Of a DNA stretch of 11,275 bases, positions 1-7,428 are shown in pieces. A model generated the notes under the pieces. That model was not told where the DNA came from. It saw only the letters and a list, made by a program, of their open reading frames with translations, and ran no database searches. How positions within the stretch are numbered: position 1 is the stretch's first letter; the number at the start of each line of letters is the position of its first letter. The stretch covers positions 1 through 11,275 of the forward strand of contig OMIW01000084.1 of assembly GCA_900299205.1 (NCBI GenBank), given 5' to 3'. This DNA comes from Pseudomonadota bacterium. Its GTDB lineage: Bacteria; Bdellovibrionota_C; UBA2361; OMIW01. The position numbers were made by a program, and so were the translations under genes.

Positions 1-491
1 AGGGGAGGTGGCTGACTCTGTATTGCGAGCTCGTTCAATCTCTGGAAGAGAGAACCAGCGAGCGCACGAACAGAACCGGGAACGTCGGATGGCTGAATCT
101 GTTTGCCATTGTTGTTGCAGGAGGTGAGGCTCAGCCGCTCAAATTCAAAGCCGATGACGCCTCTCCATCCTCGTTTCTGGACCAGAATTCCGGCTCTTCC
201 GTTTTCCATGTTAAGAATGAAAGACAAGAACAGGTCGGCCGAACTCTTGGCACTGACCCAGCGAAGTTGTGCCTCAACAAAATCAACATCCAACGACTCG
301 AGTTGACGACGGATGAGTGCGTCAGAGTCGGGGAGAACTTCGAGCTGTAACCGCCGAGGATCCCCGCACGCGAGGTGCATCGTGCCCAATGAAAGGTGAC
401 GCTCAGAGGCACTTGAGCGCGAGCTCGAGGCGATCCTGGTCACCATCGTGATAAACACAATGTAGGAGAGAAACAGAAGGAGGAAATCCAT
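1..491 (-). CDS. Membrane-anchored hypothetical protein, 5' part only (3' end beyond left edge)
   Basis: This reading frame opens with ATG at 491 and stays open to base 1, giving 163 codons without a stop; an in-frame stop lies a few codons upstream of the ATG. Residues 2-20 (MDFLLLFLSYIVFITMVTRI) form a hydrophobic segment that could be a signal anchor. A Ser-rich linker (21-30) follows, then a mixed alpha/beta domain with balanced charged and hydrophobic residues, for example LQLEVLPDSDALIRRQLESL, GRAGILVQKRGWRGVIGFEF and VRALAGSLFQRLNELAIQ. Such composition is protein-like, unlike the Ser/Arg-rich overlapping frames on either strand. I do not recognise the family. The predicted topology is a short N-terminal anchor with the rest outside the cytoplasm. 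A GGAG touches the ATG directly, which is too close for a normal ribosome site, so a TTG two codons upstream or ATG 446 could be the true start. A terminator at 573-611 makes it its own transcription unit rather than part of the ftsH unit. Confidence 0.6.
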   Translation of the reverse strand, partial: MDFLLLFLSYIVFITMVTRIASSSRSSASERHLSLGTMHLACGDPRRLQLEVLPDSDALIRRQLESLDVDFVEAQLRWVSAKSSADLFLSFILNMENGRAGILVQKRGWRGVIGFEFERLSLTSCNNNGKQIQPSDVPGSVRALAGSLFQRLNELAIQSQPPP

Positions 492-514
492 CTCCAATAG
501 AACCGTTGTTTCTC

Positions 515-543
515 ACGCTACGGTGATTTTGAAATAAAATCAA
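515..543 (-). promoter_or_regulatory. Possible sigma70-like promoter for the left-edge gene
   Basis: On the minus strand TTGATT (543-538) and TAGCGT (520-515) are separated by 17 bases. The -35 box is fairly good and the -10 box is weak. The site lies between the terminator at 573-611 and the ATG at 491, where a promoter is needed. A 19-bp inverted repeat, TGATTTT-N5-AAAATCA (524-542), covers most of the spacer and part of the -35 box, so a repressor could bind there. This is inference from position and consensus only. Confidence 0.25.
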
Positions 544-572
544 TTCTATAAAGGCGAAAGGAGGGGTATTGG

Positions 573-611
573 TAAAAAAAAATGCCTCAGAGTCGTCTGG
601 ACTCCAAGGCA
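573..611 (-). terminator. Rho-independent terminator, minus strand
   Basis: Arms TGCCT (583-587) with AGGCA (607-611) and GAGTC (590-594) with GACTC (600-604) form a two-part stem with a 2x2 internal mismatch and a 5-base loop. Nine A's at 574-582 give a T9 run just after the stem on the minus strand, and there is no T run on the plus-strand side. It should end transcripts coming from ftsH and the intervening non-coding stretch, separating them from the left-edge gene. Confidence 0.8.
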
Positions 612-816
612 TAGGATATCGGTGACGGGACGGCCATGCGTCCTTTTACCGGTGAAACCTGCGGTAAAACCGTCGTAGAGACTCTCCGAGAGCAGTTTCT
701 ATTCAGAAGAGCCCGATGCGGTAAAGGTCGCGTCGAAAGGACGCAGCTCCAACCGCACCGGGGGTTGGCTCTCTTAGAGAGGAGACGGAGGAAATATGAG
801 CCGAGGCGCATACTTC
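612..816. other. Hairpin-rich non-coding stretch between ftsH and its terminator (possible structured RNA)
   Basis: No convincing protein frame is present. Several perfect inverted repeats lie in series: GGACG/CGTCC (628-632/639-643), directly abutting TTTTACCG/CGGTAAAA (644-651/662-669); TAGAGAC/GTTTCTA (676-682/695-701); and a nested set AGAGCC/GGCTCT (708-713/767-772), TGCGGT/ACCGCA (717-722/752-757), GCGTC/GACGC (730-734/740-744). On the plus strand the inner loop reads as CGAAAG and one A-C mismatch of the minus strand becomes a G-U pair. On the minus strand the stretch is followed by the terminator at 573-611, which suits an ftsH 3' UTR or a small RNA made from it. I do not recognise a known riboswitch or RNA family, and the strand is unresolved. 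Confidence 0.4.
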
Positions 817-2658
817 TTAGCCCTCCCGAGAGCTCCGAATATGGAACTGATCGGCGAGAGCGAGAAGCTCGTCGCGGTCGACCGTTTCCCGCTCGATGAG
901 CATTGCCGCAAGGGCATCGAGCGCATCCCGATGTTGCTCAAGAAGCCCACAGGTCTTCTCGAATGCGGCGTCAACCAACTCACGTTCTTCATCGTCGAGC
1001 CTCGCTGCGAGCTCCGGCGAGCAGTTCATCTCACCGCTACCGATCCGACGACCGAGGAAGATACCTCCTTGGCTTTGTCGGAGGGCCGCGTGACCGAGAA
1101 CATCGCCCATGCCCCATTCGGTACACATGCGATGTACTACTTCGGCGACCCGCTGGAGGTCGTTACTCGCTCCGTTGGTGAAGCCATCAGACCCGAATAC
1201 GAGGTATTCAGCTGCGCGGCCACCAAGCGCGACGCGAATCTCCTGGAGATAATAGCCCTTTGATCGGAGACCGAGGGCATTTTCATCCGGGGCAAACCAG
1301 GTGAGTCCCGCAGCCATTCCTCGTGGGACGATCGAGACCTTCTCCACAGAATCGTATCCTTGGCAGAGAAGTCCAATCAGCGCGTGGCCAGCCTCATGAT
1401 AGGCGACTAGCCGTCTCTGCTCAGTACCGATCACTCGCCCCTTCTTCTCAGCTCCCGCAACAACCCGCTCGATCGCAGCATTGATGTTTGCGATCGAGAC
1501 CTGCGCGACACCCTCACGAGCGGCCAAGATAGCAGCTTCATTGAGTACATTCGCGAGATCGGCTCCTGAGAAACCGGGAGTCCTCCTCGCAATACGTTGA
1601 AGGTCAACGTCATTTGCGAGCGGCTTTCCTTTGGCGTGCACCGCAAGAATCGCAGAGCGTCCGTTAATATCGGGAAGATCAATGACGACCTGCCGATCAA
1701 AGCGGCCGGGGCGGAGAAGCGCAGCATCAAGGACATCGGGCCGGTTAGTTGCTCCGATGAGAATCACGCCCGTGTTGCCTGCAAACCCATCAAGCTCCGT
1801 GAGGAGTTGATTGAGGGTCTGTTCGTGCTCGTCGTTCCCGTTGCCAAGTCCGTTTCCTCGCTGACGACCGACCGAGTCGATTTCATCGATGAAGATGATG
1901 CAGGGAGCTGCCTCCTTCGCCTTTCGGAAAAGGTCGCGGACGCGAGCAGCACCGACACCAACGAACATCTCGACGAACTGGGTGCCAGCCATCGAGAAGA
2001 AGGGAACTCCCGCCTCACCCGCAACAGCACGAGCAAGAAGGGTCTTCCCCGTCCCCGGAGGTCCGACGAGAAGAACGCCACGAGGAATGAGGGCTCCGAC
2101 GCTCGTAAACCGCGACGGGTCTTTGAGCGCCGTTACCACCTCCTCAAGTTCGACTTTTGCCTCGTCGGCGCCAGCCACATCGGAGAAGGTGACCCCCGTT
2201 CCTTGAACTACCACTCGGGCATTCGACCGTCCCCAGGAGAACGGAGACTGTCCTCCACCGCCACCTCGACCAGCCCGAAAGAGACCGATAAAGGCGAAAA
2301 TGAGGAACAGCGGGAGAAAGAGGGTCATCAAGATCTGGATGATCCCGAGTATCCCCATGTCCTGAGCAGGGCTGCGGTACTCGACCGGTACTTTCTTCTT
2401 GTCGAGAAGCTCCTGAATCCGGGGAGCCTGCGGTCCGATATGAGCGGTGTACCGCTCGTGATCGGTTCCCGTGATCGTTACGGTTTGACCGTCAGCGCTC
2501 ACGACTGCCCGAACTGCACCCCCGCCGTCAATCTTTTGGACCAGCCCGTCGTATGTGAGTTGAACTGGCCGCTTCTGAGGAGACCCCATGAGGGGGATCC
2601 AAAAAAGCGCGACGAGAGTGAGGATGATTATCCATCTACCTACATGATTGTTTTTCAT
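817..2658 (-). CDS. ftsH: ATP-dependent zinc metalloprotease FtsH
   Basis: FtsH is a hexameric inner-membrane AAA+ protease that extracts and degrades membrane proteins and unstable cytoplasmic regulators. At 613 residues the protein is of usual length. Order of parts: TM1 about 8-24, a periplasmic domain about 25-100, TM2 about 104-127, a Gly-rich linker (130-136), then the AAA+ module with Walker A GPPGTGKT (199-206), pore loop MFVGVG (231-236), Walker B IIFIDEID (254-261) and second region of homology [20 protein letters not shown] (303-322). The protease domain has the zinc motif HEAGH (421-425), with catalytic Glu422 and probable third zinc ligand Asp500. All catalytic residues are intact. 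The C-terminal tail after the protease domain is short and charged. The start ATG gives a sensible N-terminal anchor, but its ribosome site (AGG two bases before the ATG) is weak. No usual ftsH neighbour such as tilS, hpt, rlmE or folP is present. Confidence 0.97.
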   Translation of the reverse strand: MKNNHVGRWIIILTLVALFWIPLMGSPQKRPVQLTYDGLVQKIDGGGAVRAVVSADGQTVTITGTDHERYTAHIGPQAPRIQELLDKKKVPVEYRSPAQDMGILGIIQILMTLFLPLFLIFAFIGLFRAGRGGGGGQSPFSWGRSNARVVVQGTGVTFSDVAGADEAKVELEEVVTALKDPSRFTSVGALIPRGVLLVGPPGTGKTLLARAVAGEAGVPFFSMAGTQFVEMFVGVGAARVRDLFRKAKEAAPCIIFIDEIDSVGRQRGNGLGNGNDEHEQTLNQLLTELDGFAGNTGVILIGATNRPDVLDAALLRPGRFDRQVVIDLPDINGRSAILAVHAKGKPLANDVDLQRIARRTPGFSGADLANVLNEAAILAAREGVAQVSIANINAAIERVVAGAEKKGRVIGTEQRRLVAYHEAGHALIGLLCQGYDSVEKVSIVPRGMAAGLTWFAPDENALGLRSKGYYLQEIRVALGGRAAEYLVFGSDGFTNGASNDLQRVAEVVHRMCTEWGMGDVLGHAALRQSQGGIFLGRRIGSGEMNCSPELAARLDDEERELVDAAFEKTCGLLEQHRDALDALAAMLIERETVDRDELLALADQFHIRSSREG

Positions 2659-2983
2659 AACCTGAAAGGAACCGTTGCTCTGTTGACTAGCACATTCCCC
2701 GCAGCACTCAAAGTCCTCCAGTCAGAAAATATCCGTCACGAAGGGGTATTGGGTTACCCCGTTCAATCCGAAATCGCAAACTATGTTCGGCAAATAAAGG
2801 CTGGCTTCCATCGCCACTCCCCTCGACAACCCCCTGTGATTATTGAAACAATCTCGCCAGGTGGCGTATTGGTTGAGAAGTGCATCCAAAAGAGACGAAG
2901 CATTGTATGAGGCGGGCTTCGGACATTTTTTGTAAGTGCGGTCCCGGGTTTGACGTATCTAACAGTGAGGAGGCAGGGAAGGA
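2659..2983. other. Divergent intergenic region between ftsH and the protease gene
   Basis: This 325-bp stretch must hold the promoters of ftsH (leftward) and of the three-gene cluster (rightward), but I see no convincing -35/-10 pair for either. It contains an inverted repeat GGGGTA-N6-TACCCC (2743-2760). On the minus strand a frame stays open from about 2958 to a TGA at 2722-2724. Within it, ATG at 2811, preceded by GGAG with good spacing, opens a 29-codon ORF ending 63 bases before ftsH. Just before the protease gene lies GAGGAGG (2967-2973) and an adjacent GGGAAGGA, a strong ribosome-binding region for the ATG at 2984. Confidence 0.5.
2722..2811 (-). CDS. Possible 29-residue small ORF upstream of ftsH
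   Basis: The frame starts at ATG 2811 behind AGGGGAG with six bases of spacing and encodes a short peptide rich in hydrophobic and aromatic residues, with one Cys. It ends 63 bases before ftsH on the same strand, so it could be a leader peptide or small protein. The same frame is open for about 78 codons in total, reaching back to a TAG near 2961, so it may instead be the remnant of a longer gene or chance. It overlaps the inverted repeat at 2743-2760. I recognise no family. Confidence 0.15.
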   Translation of the reverse strand: MEASLYLPNIVCDFGLNGVTQYPFVTDIF

Positions 2984-3652
2984 ATGATTGGCAGGATCAG
3001 AGAGATTCAGCAGAGGGCGTTACGCGCTGTTACTGAGCTGTCTAGGGGGCGGATCGTGGCCTTTCTCGCTATCGTCATTCTCTCGGCATGGTCGCTCTCT
3101 GTGGAAGCTCAAGGTAAAGAGGTTTTTGGATATGTCGAGCGCGTTCAGATTCGTGAGGCCGATTTCCCGATGCTCGCCAAGCTTGATACGGGCGCGGATA
3201 CCTCATCGATACATGGCCGTCACGTTAAGGAGTACCAGAAAGAGGGAGTGCCGTGGGTTCACTTCGAGATCAGGAACTTTCAGGGCAAGGTGAGTGAGAT
3301 CGAAGCACCGGTGGTGAGAGTTGCCGAGATTAAGCGTCATAGTGGGCCAGCTCAGCGGCGGGTAGTTATTAAGTTGGGGCTGTGTCTCGGTGATATGTTT
3401 CAGGAGGAATATGTAAGCATCGTTGATCGCTCCCGCTTCGAATACCAGTTTCTTCTCGGAAGGTCATTCCTCGCTGGTAATGCTATCGTTGATCCATCAG
3501 CCATGTTTACCTCTGCTCCGAGCTGCAAGCATTTCGTAAAGTCTCCACCTCCTGAGGAACCAAGTCCGTCTCCCACGGTTCCCTCTGCTGAACGTGATAT
3601 TAAGGAAAAGGGAGAGAAACTTGAAGATTCTGATAAAAAAGGATCCCCTTGA
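2984..3652 (+). CDS. Exported retropepsin-like 'ATP-dependent zinc protease' (RimB/PF05618 type)
   Basis: The family carries a retropepsin-like fold despite its 'zinc protease' name. It is usually found beside RimK-like ligases and is thought to cleave the peptide or amino-acid tags they make. Here residues 24-42 form a signal peptide or anchor with a likely cleavage after VEA (42). The catalytic motif LDTGADTSS is at 67-75, with candidate nucleophile Asp68, and the second conserved motif FLLGRSFL is at 157-163, typical of aspartic-protease folds. Residues 186-222 are a Pro/Ser then Lys/Glu-rich tail with no fold visible, longer than the usual end of the family. The start is supported by GAGGAGG ten bases upstream. 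It is the first gene of the three-gene cluster, 90 bp ahead of the transglutaminase/7-TM gene. Its export puts its site of action in the periplasm. Family assignment is firm; the substrate is unknown. Confidence 0.85.
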   Translation: MIGRIREIQQRALRAVTELSRGRIVAFLAIVILSAWSLSVEAQGKEVFGYVERVQIREADFPMLAKLDTGADTSSIHGRHVKEYQKEGVPWVHFEIRNFQGKVSEIEAPVVRVAEIKRHSGPAQRRVVIKLGLCLGDMFQEEYVSIVDRSRFEYQFLLGRSFLAGNAIVDPSAMFTSAPSCKHFVKSPPPEEPSPSPTVPSAERDIKEKGEKLEDSDKKGSP

Positions 3653-3742
3653 GAGAAATGGTGCGTGCCTTTTACGGGTCTAAAAATGTCCTCGTGCTCT
3701 GAAGCTTGCCACTCCGTGATCGTGTCTCAATGGTGATGGTTC

Positions 3743-5275
3743 ATGAGTAGCTCGAAACTATTATCAGTGACGCTTGTCGTTTCTCTGCTCATTGCGGTAG
3801 CAGTCAGCCTTGTTGGCTACAAGGTATTTGTGCTTGAGTTCCCGATAGCACCTGACTCTTCGTCCCGTTATTTTCTGATTGAGGCGCATCTCTCCTTTGA
3901 AGGGGTCGGTAAACCGACCAAGGCGTCCCTCTTCTTGCCGCGGACATCTTCCCGATTTCTCCTCAGCGACGAGAGTTTTGTCTCACGCGGATATGGGTTA
4001 ACAACTTCTGAGCGGGGAGAGAATCGGGTCGCTGAATGGACCACTCGCCGAGCGACGGGGACCCAGGGACTTTACTATCGGGCATTAGTGCTTGTGCGGC
4101 CGGAGGGGCATCTTGCAAAGCCGAAGGATAGAGGTGGAGAGATTGCGGTCGCTCCGGTAGAAGGTCCAGAGCGCGAGGTGATTCTCTCGATTCTTGCGGA
4201 TGGGCGACAACGGTCTGCTGATGCGAAGTCGTTGGTACAGGCGATAATATCCATCGTCAACGAGCGGGCTTCTGCCGGTCATGCAAAGCCACTGATAAGA
4301 AAGGGCGCGAATAACACCGAGCGAATACGGGCAGTCGTGGCGATTCTTCGGGAGGCAAATGTTCCTGCTCGTGTTGTCCGGGGGATCATAATTGCTGGGG
4401 CCCAGGGAAGAGCAGAACCCACGAGCCGTATCCACGTCCAGACAGAAGACGGGTGGCACATAGTGGATGCCGACGGACAATTTTATGATGACTCGATAGA
4501 TTTCCTCCCCTGGTGGTTTGGCTCCGACAATCTCGTATCCGCTCAGGGTGCGCGGGGGATGCGGGTATCGGTATCCTATCGGCAGACAGAAGAAGAGGCG
4601 GTTGATACTGTGCTCAGGGGAAATCAGACAGAAACCTCGGCCCTCGTACGATTCTCTTTGCTCAGGCTACCCCTCGAGGCTCAGTCTATCTTTCGAGTCC
4701 TCCTGCTTGTGCCATTCGGCGCGTTGCTGATCGTGATTCTCCGAAATATCGTTGGCATAAAATTACCGGGTACCTTTATGCCTGTGCTGCTTGCGCTCGC
4801 TTTTCGGGGGACATCTCTTGGGTGGGGGATTCTTATCTTCTCGGTCTTGACCGCCATCGGTTTATTCGCGCGCTCTGGTTTGGAGCGGCTCCGTCTTCTT
4901 CTCCTCCCTCGAGTAGGGGGCGTGTTGACGATAGTAGTCCTTCTGATGGTTGTTATTTCGATGGTTGCGAATGAGTTGGGTCTGGAGGTCGCAATCTCTG
5001 TCGCGCTCTTCCCCATGGTCGTAATCACCATGATGATAGAGCGAACCGCAATTATGTGGGAGGAATTGGGTCCAAAAGATGCGCTCCGTCAATGGATAAA
5101 CGGAACCCTCGGTGCGATTGCAGTGTACTATGTTATTACACCAGCTCCCCTCGGCTACTTTTTATTGCTATACCCCGAGGTTCTGCTGATCGTGCTAGCG
5201 GCGATGATAGTGCTCGGTCGATATACTGGCTACCGATTGAGTGAAATTCGCCGTTTTAAGGATGTCGCACGATGA
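3743..5275 (+). CDS. Inactive transglutaminase-like domain fused to a 7-TM domain
   Basis: This 510-residue membrane protein matches the inactive transglutaminase plus 7TM_transglut architecture (PF14400/PF14402). Residues 5-30 form an N-terminal TM helix; 31-310 are a large extracytoplasmic domain; 318-495 contain about seven TM helices (about 318-336, 341-356, 360-377, 391-409, 413-431, 455-470, 472-493). The transglutaminase core is recognisable at 185-245 (ERIRAVVAILREANVPARVV, then SRIHVQTEDGWHIVDADGQF). His231 and Asp242 of the triad are kept, but the Cys expected near residues 189-195 is absent, so the domain should bind peptide or amide groups rather than catalyse transfer. An in-frame TGA just upstream rules out a longer start; the ribosome site is weak. 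It overlaps the ligase gene by ATGA, implying translational coupling. It probably presents or positions a substrate across the inner membrane for the ligase and the periplasmic protease. Confidence 0.85.
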   Translation: MSSSKLLSVTLVVSLLIAVAVSLVGYKVFVLEFPIAPDSSSRYFLIEAHLSFEGVGKPTKASLFLPRTSSRFLLSDESFVSRGYGLTTSERGENRVAEWTTRRATGTQGLYYRALVLVRPEGHLAKPKDRGGEIAVAPVEGPEREVILSILADGRQRSADAKSLVQAIISIVNERASAGHAKPLIRKGANNTERIRAVVAILREANVPARVVRGIIIAGAQGRAEPTSRIHVQTEDGWHIVDADGQFYDDSIDFLPWWFGSDNLVSAQGARGMRVSVSYRQTEEEAVDTVLRGNQTETSALVRFSLLRLPLEAQSIFRVLLLVPFGALLIVILRNIVGIKLPGTFMPVLLALAFRGTSLGWGILIFSVLTAIGLFARSGLERLRLLLLPRVGGVLTIVVLLMVVISMVANELGLEVAISVALFPMVVITMMIERTAIMWEELGPKDALRQWINGTLGAIAVYYVITPAPLGYFLLLYPEVLLIVLAAMIVLGRYTGYRLSEIRRFKDVAR

Positions 5276-6255
5276 ATACTCTGACGAGCGGCATCGTGAG
5301 GAGTGGTGGCTTTGCCATGCTCAAGGCAGCAGGCGTTCTCGGTATGAATCGGCGCAATCTCGATTATATCGGTAGGTGGAATCCCCGAGAGTCTTTCCCC
5401 TTCGTTGATGACAAATTACTGACCAAGCAGATAGCAATCACCGCCGGAATCTCCGTTCCTGAACTTTATGGGGTGATTTCGATGTATCATGAGGTTCGCA
5501 CCCTCGATTCGATACTTGGCGATCACCGCGATTTTGCCCTCAAGCCCGCAGGCGGCAGCGGCGGAGAGGGGATAATCATTATTGAGAGTCGGCAAAAAGA
5601 ACGATTCAGAAAACCAAACGGGACAATCGTCCGTCGCGCTGAGTTAGAGGATCACATAGCGGAGATTTTGGGAGGGGTGTACAGCCTCGGAGGGCAGCCC
5701 GATAAGGTGATCTTTGAATATCGGGTGAAATTTGACCCGATATTCGACCCAATCAGTTATCTGGGGGTCCCCGATATCAGGATAATAGTATTTCTCGGAA
5801 TTCCGGTGATGGCGATGGTTCGGTTGCCGACCCGTCAATCGGATGGAAAGGCGAACCTTCACAAGGGTGCGGTGGGGGCCGGTATCGATATGCAGAGCGG
5901 TTGTACGCTCGGTGGGGTATGTCAGAACATCGCAACTGATGAGCACCCCGACACAGGAAACCCGGTCGCGGGGGTACAGATTCCGAATTGGGAGCAGCTT
6001 CTCACGATAGCATCGCGGTGTTACGAAATGACGAAGCTCGGGTATCTCGGGGTTGATATTGTCCTTGATCGGGACAAAGGTCCGCTCCTTCTCGAGTTGA
6101 ATGCACGGCCTGGCTTGAGTATTCAGATCGCCAACGGAGCAGGGTTAGTCCCTCGGCTAGAGGTAGTTGAGGCGCACCATCCGTCTCTCACAACGGCCGT
6201 TGATCGGGTCGCATTCGCTCGGGAGCGCTTCGGGATCAAGGCCGACTCAATATAA
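5272..6255 (+). CDS. RimK-type ATP-grasp ligase (alpha-L-glutamate ligase-related, TIGR02291 type)
   Basis: ATP-grasp enzymes of this group join an amino acid to a carboxylate through an acyl-phosphate; RimK itself adds glutamate to ribosomal protein S6, but this subgroup has no settled substrate. The 327 residues show the Gly-rich ATP loop KPAGGSGGEG (91-100), the adenine-pocket strand VIFEYRV (146-152), the DIRIIVF strand (168-174), a basic segment ANLHKGAVGAGID (194-206) and the metal-binding LLLELNARPGL (272-282) with Glu275 and Asn277. No signal peptide or TM segment is visible, so it acts in the cytoplasm. The start overlaps the stop of the 7-TM gene by ATGA. The neighbours (7-TM inactive transglutaminase and exported protease) suggest an envelope-linked ligation/cleavage cycle. 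Downstream the gene faces the gspK-like pair; no strong plus-strand terminator was found. Confidence 0.87.
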   Translation: MNTLTSGIVRSGGFAMLKAAGVLGMNRRNLDYIGRWNPRESFPFVDDKLLTKQIAITAGISVPELYGVISMYHEVRTLDSILGDHRDFALKPAGGSGGEGIIIIESRQKERFRKPNGTIVRRAELEDHIAEILGGVYSLGGQPDKVIFEYRVKFDPIFDPISYLGVPDIRIIVFLGIPVMAMVRLPTRQSDGKANLHKGAVGAGIDMQSGCTLGGVCQNIATDEHPDTGNPVAGVQIPNWEQLLTIASRCYEMTKLGYLGVDIVLDRDKGPLLLELNARPGLSIQIANGAGLVPRLEVVEAHHPSLTTAVDRVAFARERFGIKADSI

Positions 6256-6266
6256 GTCGTTGGTCC

Positions 6267-6290
6267 TTAAAAAACTCCGTGGTCCGGAGT
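6267..6290 (-). terminator. Rho-independent terminator for the gspK-like operon
   Basis: ACTCCG (6274-6279) and CGGAGT (6285-6290) form a perfect 6-bp stem with a 5-base loop. Six A's at 6269-6274 give a T run on the minus strand directly after the stem. It lies 62 bases past the gspK stop. On the plus strand no T run follows. A wider pair TGCCCC/GGGGCA (6290-6295/6321-6326) encloses a TTATTTTTT tract, which could give weak termination for the ligase operon. Confidence 0.8.
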
Positions 6291-6351
6291 GCCCCGGGAG
6301 ATAGCTGTCTTATTTTTTACGGGGCATCGAGTGCGCGTTCCCGAGGCTTCG

Positions 6352-7428
6352 TCAGCCGAAAAACTCGCGCGAAGTTACTTCGGGGGGCTCCTGTAATCCG
6401 CCTCGCCTCACCGTCGCTCTGGCAAAATATCGCCGGTCGCTGAACTGAACCTTGGCCGTTACTCGGAGGTCTGTGCTCTTGTCATCAATGATTCCTGATG
6501 CCTTGAGGGATTGATAATTGGGAAAATTGCTCGACAGAACACCCTCTCCGGCGGTGTTAAACGGACCAAAGGGCCCCTCGGACCCGTGGGCAAAATCGAA
6601 TATCGCTTGGGCTTTTTCGGGTGTCATATTGGGGTCGATCGCCGCGATTACCGCGGGGGATGCGAGGTTGATGTTGACTGAGATGATTGAGGCGAGTGGG
6701 GTGATGAGTGGACTTATCGCTTTGAGCCGCAAAGGAGTGAATCCGGGGATCATTGCAAGCTCATCGAGGGTAAGCCCACCACCGCCGGCGTTTGGACCCC
6801 GACCCTTTTCCGGAAAATAGTCCTTCGGTAAATCCTGCTCGAGACCTTTAAACTCTCCCTCTGAGTACGAGGTGGGATCATCATCGAGATAATCGATCAG
6901 GTTACCGACCATCTCTTTGCTGGAAAACGTCCGATCTCCGAAGAGTCCGGTATGATCAGTCTCGCCGTCATTGTCGAATCCTAGCCCCGAGAATAGACGC
7001 GCGAGGATATCACGCCAATCTCGATCGCGGGTGTTACCGGGGATGGGGAGAATTCGCATAATCGGTATGCGACTATTTTCTCCGGTTATCTCGAGTCCGA
7101 TCTCAAGTCGCGGATCCTCGATGCCGAGTACCGATGCTGGCACCGTTTTGCCTGAAGTGAAAAGACCCCACGAATCTTTCGGAGGATCCGGTTCGGGAGG
7201 GGCCTGAGCAATCAGCTCAAGACCCACGTTGAGCGCGCTTTTGAGAAGGAGCTCTGCCCGGAACCTGTCAACAAACGAGCGATGAAGCTGCGAGCCGATG
7301 TGGGTCGAATTGGTCAGGGCAATCCCCATGATGGAGAGGAGAGTGATCGTAAAGATGACCAGAAGCAGCGCAATTCCCGATTCTCGGGAGGGGGTGCGCG
7401 CGAGAGAAGAAATCAATCGACTACCCAT
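6352..7428 (-). CDS. GspK/PilX-type minor pseudopilin (type II secretion family)
   Basis: GspK caps the tip of the type II secretion pseudopilus. This 358-residue protein has a basic leader, a probable prepilin-peptidase site after Gly18 (SRESG then IALLLVIF) and a hydrophobic helix 19-38. It lacks the Glu at mature position 5, as is usual for GspK. The body shows NLIDYLDDDP (176-185), matching the conserved Asp-rich stretch of GspK, a helix-hairpin-helix-like part LTLDELAMIPGFTPLRLKAI (219-238), VNINLASPAVIAAI (251-264) matching the GspK INVNTAS region, and a C-terminal strand repeat ending in RRYFARATVRRGG. The ATG at 7428 shares its A with the TGA of the upstream gene (TGATG), so this start is preferred over a TTG two codons earlier. 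No other gsp or pil gene is within the window, so the protein is either an orphan pseudopilin or serves a machine encoded elsewhere. Confidence 0.8.
   Translation of the reverse strand: MGSRLISSLARTPSRESGIALLLVIFTITLLSIMGIALTNSTHIGSQLHRSFVDRFRAELLLKSALNVGLELIAQAPPEPDPPKDSWGLFTSGKTVPASVLGIEDPRLEIGLEITGENSRIPIMRILPIPGNTRDRDWRDILARLFSGLGFDNDGETDHTGLFGDRTFSSKEMVGNLIDYLDDDPTSYSEGEFKGLEQDLPKDYFPEKGRGPNAGGGGLTLDELAMIPGFTPLRLKAISPLITPLASIISVNINLASPAVIAAIDPNMTPEKAQAIFDFAHGSEGPFGPFNTAGEGVLSSNFPNYQSLKASGIIDDKSTDLRVTAKVQFSDRRYFARATVRRGGLQEPPEVTSREFFG

Noticed and set aside
131-412. 93-codon minus-strand ORF at the left end
   Set aside because: It overlaps in another frame the far more protein-like frame of 1-491 and starts with GTG without a ribosome site.
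709-742. Resemblance to domain V of a group II intron (GAGCC, ATGCGGT, AAAG, GTCGC)
   Set aside because: The closing strand that should pair with GAGCC about 25 bases later (GGTTC-like) is missing, the tetraloop is displaced, and there is no intron-encoded reverse transcriptase in the window.
715-770. Possible cyclic-di-GMP (GEMM-I) riboswitch because of a CGAAAG loop followed by GACGCA
   Set aside because: GACGC is used here in the stem, and the conserved GGCAAACC and tetraloop-receptor segments are absent.
1597-2910. Long plus-strand frame (437 codons) across ftsH
   Set aside because: It lies antisense to ftsH, whose catalytic motifs are intact on the minus strand; its composition is that of an antisense shadow (rich in Arg, Ser, Glu, Pro, no domain).
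2930-2961. TTGTAA ... TATCTA as a promoter for the protease cluster
   Set aside because: The spacer is 20 bases, too long for a normal sigma70 promoter.
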